Origin: Clostridiales bacterium
Lineage (GTDB): Bacteria; Bacillota_A; Clostridia; Oscillospirales; Oscillospiraceae
Assembly: GCA_022777455.1 (NCBI GenBank)
Contig: JALFGI010000321.1
Coordinates: 1-11,696, forward strand
Direction: 5' to 3'
Length of the DNA: 11,696 nt
Shown here: positions 5,067 to 11,347 of the stretch, one piece after another
Position numbering within the stretch: the stretch's first letter is position 1
Layout of the letters: every line of letters begins with the position of its first letter
Program-made: the position numbers and the translations under genes
The notes under the pieces: model-generated
The model's input: the letters and a program-made list of their open reading frames with translations, nothing else
The model's database searches: none
Told to the model about the DNA's origin: nothing

Positions 5067-6137
5067 ATGGAACAGATTTATTTTGGTGAGCGGATTGCGT
5101 CCCTGCGCAAGGCTCGTGGGTTGACCCAGGAGGCATTGGCCCGGAGGCTGGGAATCACCAATCAGGCGGTGAGCAAATGGGAGAGCGATCAGTGCTGCCC
5201 GGACATCATGCAGCTGCCCGCGCTGGCGGATATTTTTGAAATCAGTATGGATGCCCTCTTCGGCCGTCAGGAGCCTGCCCTCCCGGAGAATGGGGAGCAG
5301 GAACCGGTGACCGTCATCGGGGAGCTGCCCTGGGAGGACAACGACGACCTCCACGCGGTGTGCTTCATCGGCCACAAGCTGGTGCGCTATCAGGATATCC
5401 CCTCCATCGGCGGCAAGCGGGAGCGGTTCAGCTATTCCTTTTCCTGCCTGGGTTTTGACAAATCCAGTCCCCGGGGCAATGAACCGGTGCAGCTCCACTA
5501 TACAGGCAATGTGGGCAATATTTATTCGGACTACGCTGTCTATTGCGCGGAAAGCGCCATTGCCGGCAATGTCCAGGCCGGTGACGGCGTGGTCTGCACC
5601 GAGGTGGGCGGAGAGGTCCGGGCAGGCGACAGTGTGACCTGTGTCGGCGTCCGGGGCAATGTGATTGCGGGGGACAGCGTGTCCTGCACCGGCTCCATTG
5701 GCGGCAATGCCCAGGCAGGGGATGACATCCGCTGTGAGGGTATGATCGGCGGCAATGCCTCCGCCGGGGGAGATCTGGAATGCGGCGGCGATATTGGCGG
5801 CAAGGCTCAGGCCGGGGGAGATGTGGAATGCCGTGGCTCCATTCAGGGCGACCTGCGTGCCGACGGAGACGTGACCTGCGGCGGTGATATCGGGGGCAGC
5901 GTGACCTGCGCCGGGGATGTGGAATGCCAGGGCTCCATTCAGAGTGACCTCCGCTCCGACGGCGACGTGACCTGCGCCGGTGACATTTCCGGCAATGTCA
6001 CCGCCTCCGGGGACGTGGACTGCACCGGCTCCATCGGCGGCAACGCCTCCGCCGGGGGAGACATCACCTGCGCCGACATCGGCGGCAACGCCTCGGCGGA
6101 CGGCGATATCACATGCACCGGTACAGATCGGTTTTGA
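5067..6137 (+). CDS. XRE-family HTH regulator fused to a cysteine-ladder beta-solenoid repeat domain
   Basis: A 356-residue protein. Residues 5-64 are a clear XRE/Cro-CI helix-turn-helix (FGERIASLRKARGLTQEALA, then GITNQAVSKWES and PDIMQLPALADIFEISMDALF). Residues 70-150 are a linker of unknown fold (LHAVCFIGHKLV, then LHYTGNVGNIYSDY). Residues 160-350 are an array of about 12 units of 15-17 residues, C-x-G-S/D-I-G-G-N-A/V-x-A-G-G-D-V/I-x, with cysteines at 160, 177, 192, 207, 223, 239, 255, 271, 287, 303, 319, 335 and 350. The glycine/aspartate-rich units resemble bactofilin-type polymer-forming beta-helices, with cysteine at an inward-looking position of every turn. There are no membrane segments. 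Start: ATG 5067 with a modest AAGGCGG upstream. DNA binding is well supported; the role of the solenoid (oligomerisation, metal or redox sensing) is inference. Confidence 0.85.
   Translation: MEQIYFGERIASLRKARGLTQEALARRLGITNQAVSKWESDQCCPDIMQLPALADIFEISMDALFGRQEPALPENGEQEPVTVIGELPWEDNDDLHAVCFIGHKLVRYQDIPSIGGKRERFSYSFSCLGFDKSSPRGNEPVQLHYTGNVGNIYSDYAVYCAESAIAGNVQAGDGVVCTEVGGEVRAGDSVTCVGVRGNVIAGDSVSCTGSIGGNAQAGDDIRCEGMIGGNASAGGDLECGGDIGGKAQAGGDVECRGSIQGDLRADGDVTCGGDIGGSVTCAGDVECQGSIQSDLRSDGDVTCAGDISGNVTASGDVDCTGSIGGNASAGGDITCADIGGNASADGDITCTGTDRF
5544..6116 (+). repeat. In-frame tandem repeats of about 48 bp encoding the cysteine-ladder domain
   Basis: About 12 consecutive units of 45-51 bp (mostly 48) inside the XRE gene, running from the codon of Cys160 to that of Cys350. 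Units share the core GGCGGCAATGCC and a GGGGGAGAT/GGCGACGTG segment but are diverged from each other, so they were not freshly copied. Such arrays can gain or lose units by slippage or recombination, always in frame. Confidence 0.85.
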
Positions 6138-6173
6138 TTGGCAAATTGAAATTTAGTGAGCTCTCCCGCCGCA

Positions 6174-6324
6174 CCCCTTGGCTCCCCCTATGGGGGAGCT
6201 GGCTGCCCCATAGGGGCAGACTGAGAGGGTATCGCACCCAATGAGACGCTCCTAATTCCCCAATGCAGTACCCTCTCAGTCAGCCTGTTCGGCTGACAGC
6301 TCTCCCAAAGGGAGAGCCAAGGGG
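6174..6324. repeat. 151-bp palindromic intergenic repeat made of nested hairpins
   Basis: The ends CCCCTTGGCTC (6174-6184) and GAGCCAAGGGG (6314-6324) are perfect inverted repeats, as are GACTGAGAGGGTA (6219-6231) and TACCCTCTCAGTC (6269-6281) further in. Each half also holds two small perfect hairpins: GCTCCCCC/GGGGGAGC (6181-6199), CTGCCCC/GGGGCAG (6203-6219), GTCAGCC/GGCTGAC (6279-6297) and CTCTCCC/GGGAGAG (6300-6316). It lies 36 nt after the XRE stop and might also stop its transcript, although no T-run follows. No transposase and no clear target duplication. Confidence 0.8.
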
Positions 6325-6368
6325 CGCTACCGTATCTGCCTGCCAAATGACTATTTGTCCATCTGAGG

Positions 6369-6397
6369 TTGCCATTGGGCACCATCTGTGATAAGAT
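6369..6397 (+). promoter_or_regulatory. Promoter of the MFS transporter gene
   Basis: TTGCCA (6369-6374, 5 of 6 matches to consensus), a 17-bp spacer and TAAGAT (6392-6397, 4 of 6). The predicted start of transcription is about 30 nt before the ATG at 6433. The -10 lies inside the dyad at 6377-6404. Confidence 0.5.
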
Positions 6398-6404
6398 GGT
6401 GCCC
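6377..6404. promoter_or_regulatory. Perfect 11+11-bp dyad over the MFS promoter (candidate operator)
   Basis: GGGCACCATCT (6377-6387) and AGATGGTGCCC (6394-6404) are perfectly complementary around GTGATA. The dyad covers part of the spacer and the -10 and ends about where transcription would begin. No T-run follows, so it is not a terminator. Its position and size suit a repressor of an efflux pump (TetR- or MarR-like sites look like this), but no such gene is adjacent. It is unlike the dyad in the XRE leader. Confidence 0.55.
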
Positions 6405-6432
6405 GATGAATTTGTATTAAAGGAAACAGGAA

Positions 6433-7692
6433 ATGAAAAATCTGATTACCCAATATTCCGGGTTGAAGCGGGAGATCTATGTACTCTTTGTGGGCAAGAT
6501 CGTCACGGCTATGGGCTCCTTTGTCTGGCCCATGCTCACCTTTCTGCTCACCACCAAGCTGGGCTTCAGCGACGGGGTGGCCACGGCGCTCATTGCCACC
6601 GCCGGGCTGATCTCCCTGCCTCTGGCGCTGCTTGGGGGCAAGCTGGCGGACCGGTATCCCCGGAAAAACATCATCATCCTTTTCGACTGTCTGACGGTGT
6701 CGCTGTATGTTCTTGCGGCAATCCTGCCCATCGGCTACCACACGGCGGTCATCATCTTCTTTGCATCGCTGTTTCAGACCATCGAGTCTCCGGCCTATGA
6801 TGCTCTGAATTCGGACTACTCCACCACGGCCCAGCGGGAACGGGCCTTCTCCCTTTCCTATCTGGGCTTTAATCTGGGCTATGTGTTCGGTGCCAGCATG
6901 GGCGGCATGCTGTTTGAATTTCATACCAATCTGGCCTTCCTGCTCAACGGTCTGGCGATTTTTATCTCCACGGCCCTGATTTTCTTCTTTGTCAAGCCGG
7001 AAAACGCCGTCTCGGACACCGGCGGTCAGGAGGAGTGCCTGGGCGAGTACGAAAAGCCGCTGGAGGAATCCGTGCCCATTTCCGCGGTGCTGAAGCAGCG
7101 CAGGGTGGTGCTGGCCATGCTGCTCATCGGCTGCTTTGCCTCCATGTGCAGCAATACCGTGGGCGTTCTGCTTCCCCTCCAATTAAAGGAGGAGCTGGGC
7201 CAGCACGGCGCCGCCATCTATGGGTACCTGAATTCCCTGAACGGCCTGGTGGTGATTCTGTTCACGCCGATTCTGACCATGGTGCTGAAGCGGCTGACGG
7301 AGATTCCCAAATCCATTCTGGGTCTGGGCTTGTTCCTGGTGGGAATGGGACTGTTTGCGGTGAGCAGTCCCCTGTGGCTGCTGTTTGTGGGCATGTTTGT
7401 CTACACCCTGGGAGAGGTGGTGTCCGTCCTGGGAAACAACCCCTATACCTCCCGCCGGATTCCCGCCTCCCACCGGGGCCGCATCGGCGGCGTGACCAGC
7501 GTGCTGTATTCCGTGTTCTTCACCCTGGTTCAGTACGGCATCAGCTTCGTGCTCATGGTGGCGGAGGGGAACTATAAGCTCCTGTGGCTGATTTTCATCG
7601 GCTGCGGCCTGACGGCAATGGCGTTGTACGCCCTGGCCTACCCGGCGGATAAGCGCCGCTTCCCGGCGCTGTATCACAAGAGCGTATTTTGA
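6433..7692 (+). CDS. MFS transporter, drug/proton-antiporter-like
   Basis: A 419-residue, 12-helix major facilitator. The first six helices span about residues 16-192. MFS motif A, GGKLADRYPRK (68-78), sits in the loop after helix 2. A charged central loop (about 193-224, PENAVSDTGGQEECLGEYEKPLEE) separates it from the C-terminal six helices (228-408). YNSDYSTTAQRERAFSL-like residues in loop 4-5 (A-L-N-S-D-Y-S...RERAFS) are typical of DHA1-type exporters related to MdtH/YfcJ-like proteins. It most likely exports a small molecule by proton antiport; substrate unknown. Start: ATG with AAAGGA 8 nt upstream. It stands alone between two intergenic repeats and has its own dyad-covered promoter. Length and motifs show no damage. 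Confidence 0.88.
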   Translation: MKNLITQYSGLKREIYVLFVGKIVTAMGSFVWPMLTFLLTTKLGFSDGVATALIATAGLISLPLALLGGKLADRYPRKNIIILFDCLTVSLYVLAAILPIGYHTAVIIFFASLFQTIESPAYDALNSDYSTTAQRERAFSLSYLGFNLGYVFGASMGGMLFEFHTNLAFLLNGLAIFISTALIFFFVKPENAVSDTGGQEECLGEYEKPLEESVPISAVLKQRRVVLAMLLIGCFASMCSNTVGVLLPLQLKEELGQHGAAIYGYLNSLNGLVVILFTPILTMVLKRLTEIPKSILGLGLFLVGMGLFAVSSPLWLLFVGMFVYTLGEVVSVLGNNPYTSRRIPASHRGRIGGVTSVLYSVFFTLVQYGISFVLMVAEGNYKLLWLIFIGCGLTAMALYALAYPADKRRFPALYHKSVF

Positions 7693-7712
7693 AAAATGTA
7701 ATTCATTTTTGA

Positions 7713-7727
7713 TCGCCGGAGCGGCGA
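7713..7727 (+). terminator. Small hairpin after the MFS gene, possible weak terminator
   Basis: TCGCCG (7713-7718) / CGGCGA (7722-7727) with loop GAG, followed by ATTGTAATTT. It lies 20 nt after the stop. The T-run is broken, so it may instead belong to the repeat-rich stretch that follows. Confidence 0.35.
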
Positions 7728-7744
7728 ATTGTAATTTATGTGAC

Positions 7745-7935
7745 ACGCCATTCGTAGGGCGGATTTCTGACCCCGCCGATCAGGTAACGAAGCCTGCCAG
7801 GTTGGACAAAAGGAATCAAATGTTGGTTTTTGGCATTTTACCGTGATTATTTCGTAAATGATACCATTCAACGCACCAAACCGAAAACCGGAACCGGGTC
7901 GGCGGGGTCAAGACCCCGCCCTACGAAATGGTGCG
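7745..7935. repeat. TIR repeat element with GTAGGGCGG ends
   Basis: The left arm (7745-7780) and the inverted right arm (7896-7935) share CGTAGGGCGG and TTGACCCCGCCGA-type blocks with a small gap. The right arm contains a perfect 9-bp hairpin GGCGGGGTC/GACCCCGCC (7901-7920). The AT-rich 115-bp interior has no coding potential. Complementarity may extend outward to ATTTAT (7734-7739) and ATAAAT (7936-7941). It has the form of a non-autonomous element; I found no duplication of the target. Element A begins about 10 bp after it. Confidence 0.7.
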
Positions 7936-7945
7936 ATAAATAACA

Positions 7946-8108
7946 GGGCACCTCTAAAAACTACCCTTTTGCGGTTTGGACGGATCTTTTGCCCTAACAA
8001 TGCGTTTTGAAAACACCGCAATACACAAAGTATTCCGGTATTTTCAAAACTTTTGTTAGAACAAAATCTCTCGCCCAAACCATCAAAAAGTAGTTTTTAG
8101 AGGTCGCC
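7946..8108. mobile_element. MITE-like 163-bp hairpin element, copy A
   Basis: The ends are GGGCACCTCTAAAAACTAC and, inverted, GTAGTTTTTAGAGGTCGCC. The two halves are complementary nearly end to end around the loop ACAAA (GCAATAC/GTATTCC on either side), so the strand folds into one long imperfect stem. It is flanked by the direct repeat AACA (7942-7945 and 8109-8112), as expected of a target-site duplication. It has no open frame of its own. It is about 95% identical (8 mismatches by eye) to inverted copy B at 10435-10597, which has the same length. It sits about 30 bp upstream of the ribosome site of the peptidase gene, so it may carry or displace that gene's promoter. Confidence 0.85.
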
Positions 8109-8137
8109 AACAATTTGCCGGGAAATCGGCAGCGTTT

Positions 8138-8142
8138 GGAGG
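8138..8142 (+). promoter_or_regulatory. Ribosome binding site that sets the peptidase start
   Basis: GGAGG at 8138-8142 is only 1 nt from the ATG at 8144 but 7 nt from the in-frame ATG at 8150. The second ATG is therefore the likely start, shortening the protein by two residues. Confidence 0.75.
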
Positions 8143-8149
8143 AATGAAG

Positions 8150-10435
8150 ATGAAGAAGAAATGGCTGACGGTATTGCTCATTGCTGTGGCCCTGATGTTT
8201 GCCTGGATTTTCCTGGCGGTGGCCCTCACCGGGGGCCGGGACCCAGTAGACTTCACCCAGCGGGACAAACAGATCATGATCGGCTTCACGGTGGTGGAGT
8301 TTCTCACCGTGGCTGTGATGCTTGTCTCCGCCTGCATGGTGGGCAGGGAAGTGGGCCGCTCCATGCCGAAGGTAGAGCCGGTGTCCCTGACCAAGGCGGA
8401 GAAGGTACGCAGAAGAATGGGCGCCGTGCTGATGTGGGTGCCGCTTCTGCTTGCTTTTGCTGCCCAGATCGGGGGAATCCTCCTGCGGATGCGGAACGAC
8501 GCCTTTGTCACCGGCGGGGCAAAATGGGTATGTGGCCTGGGTTATCTGCTGGGCCTGGCGGTGCTGCCCCTGGTGTCGGTGCTTGCCATGGCGCTGCAGA
8601 AAAAGCATTTTGAAAGGATGAGTGTGTCCGAGGCCAATGCCTTTGTCCTCTCCCACCGGGAGCAGGCGGAGCAGACGGCGGCGCGGAAATTGGGTCAGCT
8701 CCGGTTCATCCGTCTGGCCACCAATGTCTATGGGCTGCTGCTGTTCCTGCTGGGTCTGTTCCTCGCCGGCCTTTCCGGTTACCTCTATCAGTCGAACACC
8801 TGGACTGTCCCCACGATGTTCGGAGCGGCATTTTTGATGGCGGCTGCTGCCCAGCAGATTCTCCTGCCGCCGCCCAGGGCATTTCTGGAGGAGATTGACG
8901 GGTTCCTGCCGGAGGAGGACTATCCCCGGCTCTATGCCCTGGCCCGCCGGGCGGCGGAGGAAACCGGCTGGCAGGGGCCGGTGCGGCTGTACATGATGCC
9001 CCTGTCCGGCGCGGGCATCGGCATGGTGCGGGATGTTCTCTGCCTCCGGCTGGGAGCGCTGACTCTGGGCATGATGACGGAGGAGGAGCTGTATGCCATT
9101 TTCCTCCATGAATTCGCCCATGAGGGAGCTGAAAACCGCCGGGTGAACCGGGAAGAGGACTATTACGCTTTCCTTTCCCAGGGCCGCAGTCCCAACGCCC
9201 TTTCCACGCTGACCTCCTTTTACTACAGCTATTCGGACGGGATGTACGCGCTGACCCATGAGCTCTTCCACTACGCCGCGGCCATCGGCATTGAGACCCG
9301 GGCGGACGGCTTCATGGCCCGGAATCCGGAAGCGGCCGCTGCCTCGCTGCTGAAGCTGAAATATTACGATCTGTTCCTGTGGGAAGGGGAGGCAAAGGAC
9401 GGCTCTCCCAACTGGCAGCCGGGAATCCCGCCCAGGAACGTGACGGCGCAGGAGTTGTCCGACTTCCTGAAGGCTCTGCCCTGGCGGCGGGCGGACTGGG
9501 AGGAAATCACCAAGAAGGAGATTCGTTCCCGCAGTGCTACCCATCCCACCACCTGGGAACGGATTCAGGCCCTGGGCCTGAGGTCGCTGCCGGATACGGA
9601 TGGTTTGCCCACCGGCGCACTGGGAGAGGAATGTACCCGGGCCATTGCCTTCCTGGATGACCGGATCGCGGAAAGTCTGACCCCAAATTACGGTGAACTC
9701 CGCCGGGAACGGTACCTGGAGCCCCTGGAACGGGTGAATGCCTGGGAAGCTGCCGGCTGCCCGCTGACGGCGGAGGGGTATGCCGACATGGTGGAGGACC
9801 TGCGCAGTCTTTCCCGGATTTCCGATGCGGAGCGGCTGTGCGACCGGGCAATTTCGGAATTGCCGCCCGCCGCTGCTTGCCACGCCCATTTCATCCGGGG
9901 CATCCTCCGGCTCCACCGCTACCAGGAGGCCGGGTTGGAGGACCTGTATACCGCCATTGCAGGCAACAGCAATTACATCGATGAAGCAATGGATCAAATC
10001 GGCTCCTTCTGCTGCCTGATGGGCCTGGAAAAGGAACTGGAGGAATACCGCAGCAAGGCCCTGGAGCTTGCCCAGCGGCAGCGGGATGAATTCAGCGCTC
10101 TGGACACCTTGACCCGGCGGGACAACCTTTCCCAGGAGCACCTGCCGGAGGGAATGCTGGAAGCAATCCTTTCTTACATCGCCGGCATCTCCCGGGATTC
10201 CATTGAGAAAATTTTCCTGGTTCGTAAAACCATCAGTGAGCAGTTCTTCACAAGCGCTTTTGTGATCCGCTTCCTGCCGGACACCCCGGAGGATACCAGG
10301 CAGGAGGTGCTCCACAAAATCTTCCGTTATCTGGATACCAGCACCGACTGGCAGTTCTCCCTGTTTGACGAGGCGGAGATTCCGAAGGGAACGGTAGAGC
10401 GGGTGGAAAACAGCTGCGTGTTTGAAAGAGAATAG
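8150..10435 (+). CDS. Membrane-anchored M48-like zinc metallopeptidase with a C-terminal TPR-like region
   Basis: A 761-residue protein. The N-terminal quarter is membranous: helices at about 5-27, 43-65, 91-113, 128-149, 192-212 and 222-240. The peptidase core follows: HEFAH (320-324) as the zinc/catalytic motif, ETRAD with E382 as the probable third zinc ligand, and SATHPTTWERIQAL (462-475), the THP..ERI element typical of M48 enzymes. A second HExxH-like string, HELFH (370-374), lies only 8 residues before E382. Residues about 543-643 contain TPR-like helices (DAERLCDRAISELP, RYQEAGLEDLYTAIAGNSNYIDEAM). M48 enzymes act in membrane protein quality control; the TPR-like tail suggests protein partners. 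Start ATG 8150 is set by GGAGG at 8138. The stop TAG uses the first base of element B. The gene is monocistronic between inverted repeats A and B. Confidence 0.85.
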   Translation: MKKKWLTVLLIAVALMFAWIFLAVALTGGRDPVDFTQRDKQIMIGFTVVEFLTVAVMLVSACMVGREVGRSMPKVEPVSLTKAEKVRRRMGAVLMWVPLLLAFAAQIGGILLRMRNDAFVTGGAKWVCGLGYLLGLAVLPLVSVLAMALQKKHFERMSVSEANAFVLSHREQAEQTAARKLGQLRFIRLATNVYGLLLFLLGLFLAGLSGYLYQSNTWTVPTMFGAAFLMAAAAQQILLPPPRAFLEEIDGFLPEEDYPRLYALARRAAEETGWQGPVRLYMMPLSGAGIGMVRDVLCLRLGALTLGMMTEEELYAIFLHEFAHEGAENRRVNREEDYYAFLSQGRSPNALSTLTSFYYSYSDGMYALTHELFHYAAAIGIETRADGFMARNPEAAAASLLKLKYYDLFLWEGEAKDGSPNWQPGIPPRNVTAQELSDFLKALPWRRADWEEITKKEIRSRSATHPTTWERIQALGLRSLPDTDGLPTGALGEECTRAIAFLDDRIAESLTPNYGELRRERYLEPLERVNAWEAAGCPLTAEGYADMVEDLRSLSRISDAERLCDRAISELPPAAACHAHFIRGILRLHRYQEAGLEDLYTAIAGNSNYIDEAMDQIGSFCCLMGLEKELEEYRSKALELAQRQRDEFSALDTLTRRDNLSQEHLPEGMLEAILSYIAGISRDSIEKIFLVRKTISEQFFTSAFVIRFLPDTPEDTRQEVLHKIFRYLDTSTDWQFSLFDEAEIPKGTVERVENSCVFERE

Positions 10436-10597
10436 GCGACCTCTAAAAACTACTTTTTGATGGTTTGAGCGAGAGATTTTGTTCTGACAAAAGTTTTGAA
10501 AATACCGGAATACTTTGTGTATTGTGGCGTTTTCAAAATGAATTGTCAGGGCAAAAGATCCGCCCAAACCGCAAAAGGGTAGTTTTTAGAGGTGCCC
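10435..10597. mobile_element. MITE-like 163-bp hairpin element, copy B (inverted relative to A)
   Basis: Reverse complement of copy A with 8 mismatches in 163 bp and no gaps. It is flanked by AATA on both sides (10431-10434 and 10598-10601), a separate target duplication from that of A. Its first G completes the TAG stop codon of the peptidase gene. Removing the element and one AATA gives GAA-TAA directly followed by the terminator at 10602, so the original stop was TAA and the protein is unchanged. It has no coding capacity. Confidence 0.87.
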
Positions 10598-10601
10598 AAT
10601 A

Positions 10602-10641
10602 AAAAAGGGAGTGTTCCGACGGTTTGGAACACTCCCTTTTT
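10602..10641. terminator. Bidirectional terminator shared by the peptidase gene and spoVT
   Basis: Perfect 11-bp stem GGGAGTGTTCC (10607-10617) / GGAACACTCCC (10626-10636), 8-nt loop, with five As before and five Ts after, so it ends transcripts from both sides. It is now separated from both genes by inserted elements B (left) and C (right); before those insertions it would have touched both stop codons. Confidence 0.93.
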
Positions 10642-10643
10642 AG

Positions 10644-10804
10644 GGAACCTCTGAATAATTCGGCAAGAGCTGGTGGCGAGGAATTTTGGCTCAGCCGAAA
10701 GTTCTAAAAATGAGGAAATACTTTGTGTATCTTCCATTTTTAGAACTGCTCGGATGGGACGAAAGGCCCGCCAGCCAGCCGCAGACGAATTGTTCAGAGG
10801 TTCC
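10644..10804. mobile_element. MITE-like 161-bp hairpin element, copy C (diverged relative)
   Basis: Perfect ends GGAACCTCT / AGAGGTTCC, extended to 18 of 19 matching bases (through GAATAATTCG / CGAATTGTTC). The centre GTTCTAAAAATG...ATACTTTGTGTAT...CATTTTTAGAAC folds around the same TTTGT loop as copies A and B, so it is the same family although most of the stem has diverged. It is flanked by TTAG (10640-10643 and 10805-10808). The right TTAG contains the TAA stop of spoVT (minus strand). Removing it leaves spoVT ending in TAA directly against the terminator. Confidence 0.82.
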
Positions 10805-11347
10805 TTAGTTTTCCAGCTGCATCCCCAGAAAGCTGGCCGCTGTCCGGGCTAAAATCCGGTCGGAATCCTGCAGGGGAGCGTCGTTCTCTCCCAGCAGCAG
10901 CATTACGCAGCCCATCAGATCCCCCTGGGACAGAATGGGCGCCGCCGCGCCCAGATGGTATTTGTCCGTACCGTCCGCTGCCCGGATGGGGGCTTCGCCG
11001 CCCTGGTAGAGATAGTTTTTCCGCTGCTCCATGATTTTCTCCAATTCCGGGGAATTGGGCTTGTCCATCAAATCCCGCTTGGGCGCCCCGTGCAGGGCGA
11101 TGATGCTGTCCCGGTCCGCCACCGCCGCAATATGCCCCGTGGCCGCCGCAATGGACTCACACATCTGGGACGCAAATTCCTGCAAATCCCCCATGGGCGA
11201 ATACTTCCGAAAAATGACCCCGCCGTCCTTCTCCGTATAAATCTCCAGCGGGTCGCCCTCCCGGATTCTCAGCGTTCTGCGAATCTCCTTGGGAATGACG
11301 ATCCGCCCCAAATCGTCCACCCGGCGGACGATGCCTGTTGCTTTCAT
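10805..11347 (-). CDS. spoVT: Stage V sporulation protein T (SpoVT), AbrB-type transcription factor
   Basis: A 180-residue protein, the usual SpoVT length (178 in B. subtilis). Residues 1-52 form the AbrB swapped-hairpin DNA-binding domain: MKATGIVRRVDDLGRIVIPK, then EIRRTLRIREGDPLEIYTEKDGGVIFRKY. Residues 56-178 are a GAF-like domain (EFASQMCESIAAATGHIAAVADRDSIIALHGAPKRDL, then LGAAAPILSQGDLMGCVMLLL). SpoVT controls genes in the forespore late in sporulation under sigma-G, and its presence indicates a spore former. Start: ATG with AAGGAG upstream. The gene is convergent with the peptidase; its stop lies in the target duplication of element C. A CATAATT about 55 nt upstream could be a sigma-G -10, but no correctly spaced -35 was found. 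Confidence 0.96.
   Translation of the reverse strand: MKATGIVRRVDDLGRIVIPKEIRRTLRIREGDPLEIYTEKDGGVIFRKYSPMGDLQEFASQMCESIAAATGHIAAVADRDSIIALHGAPKRDLMDKPNSPELEKIMEQRKNYLYQGGEAPIRAADGTDKYHLGAAAPILSQGDLMGCVMLLLGENDAPLQDSDRILARTAASFLGMQLEN

Noticed and set aside
5544..6116. Regular ~48-bp repeats considered as a CRISPR array
   Set aside because: The repeats are contiguous, coding and in frame with no unique spacers, so they are a protein repeat.
6280..7182. 300-codon minus-strand frame opposite the start of the MFS gene
   Set aside because: Shadow of a GC-rich membrane protein gene; Gln/His/Gly-rich with no domain, and it runs into the palindromic repeat.
7994..10567. 857-codon open frame on the minus strand opposite the peptidase gene
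   Set aside because: It spans both MITE copies, lacks a recognisable domain and is proline/glutamine/histidine-rich as expected of a shadow of a GC-rich gene. The plus-strand frame has clear peptidase motifs and a ribosome site.
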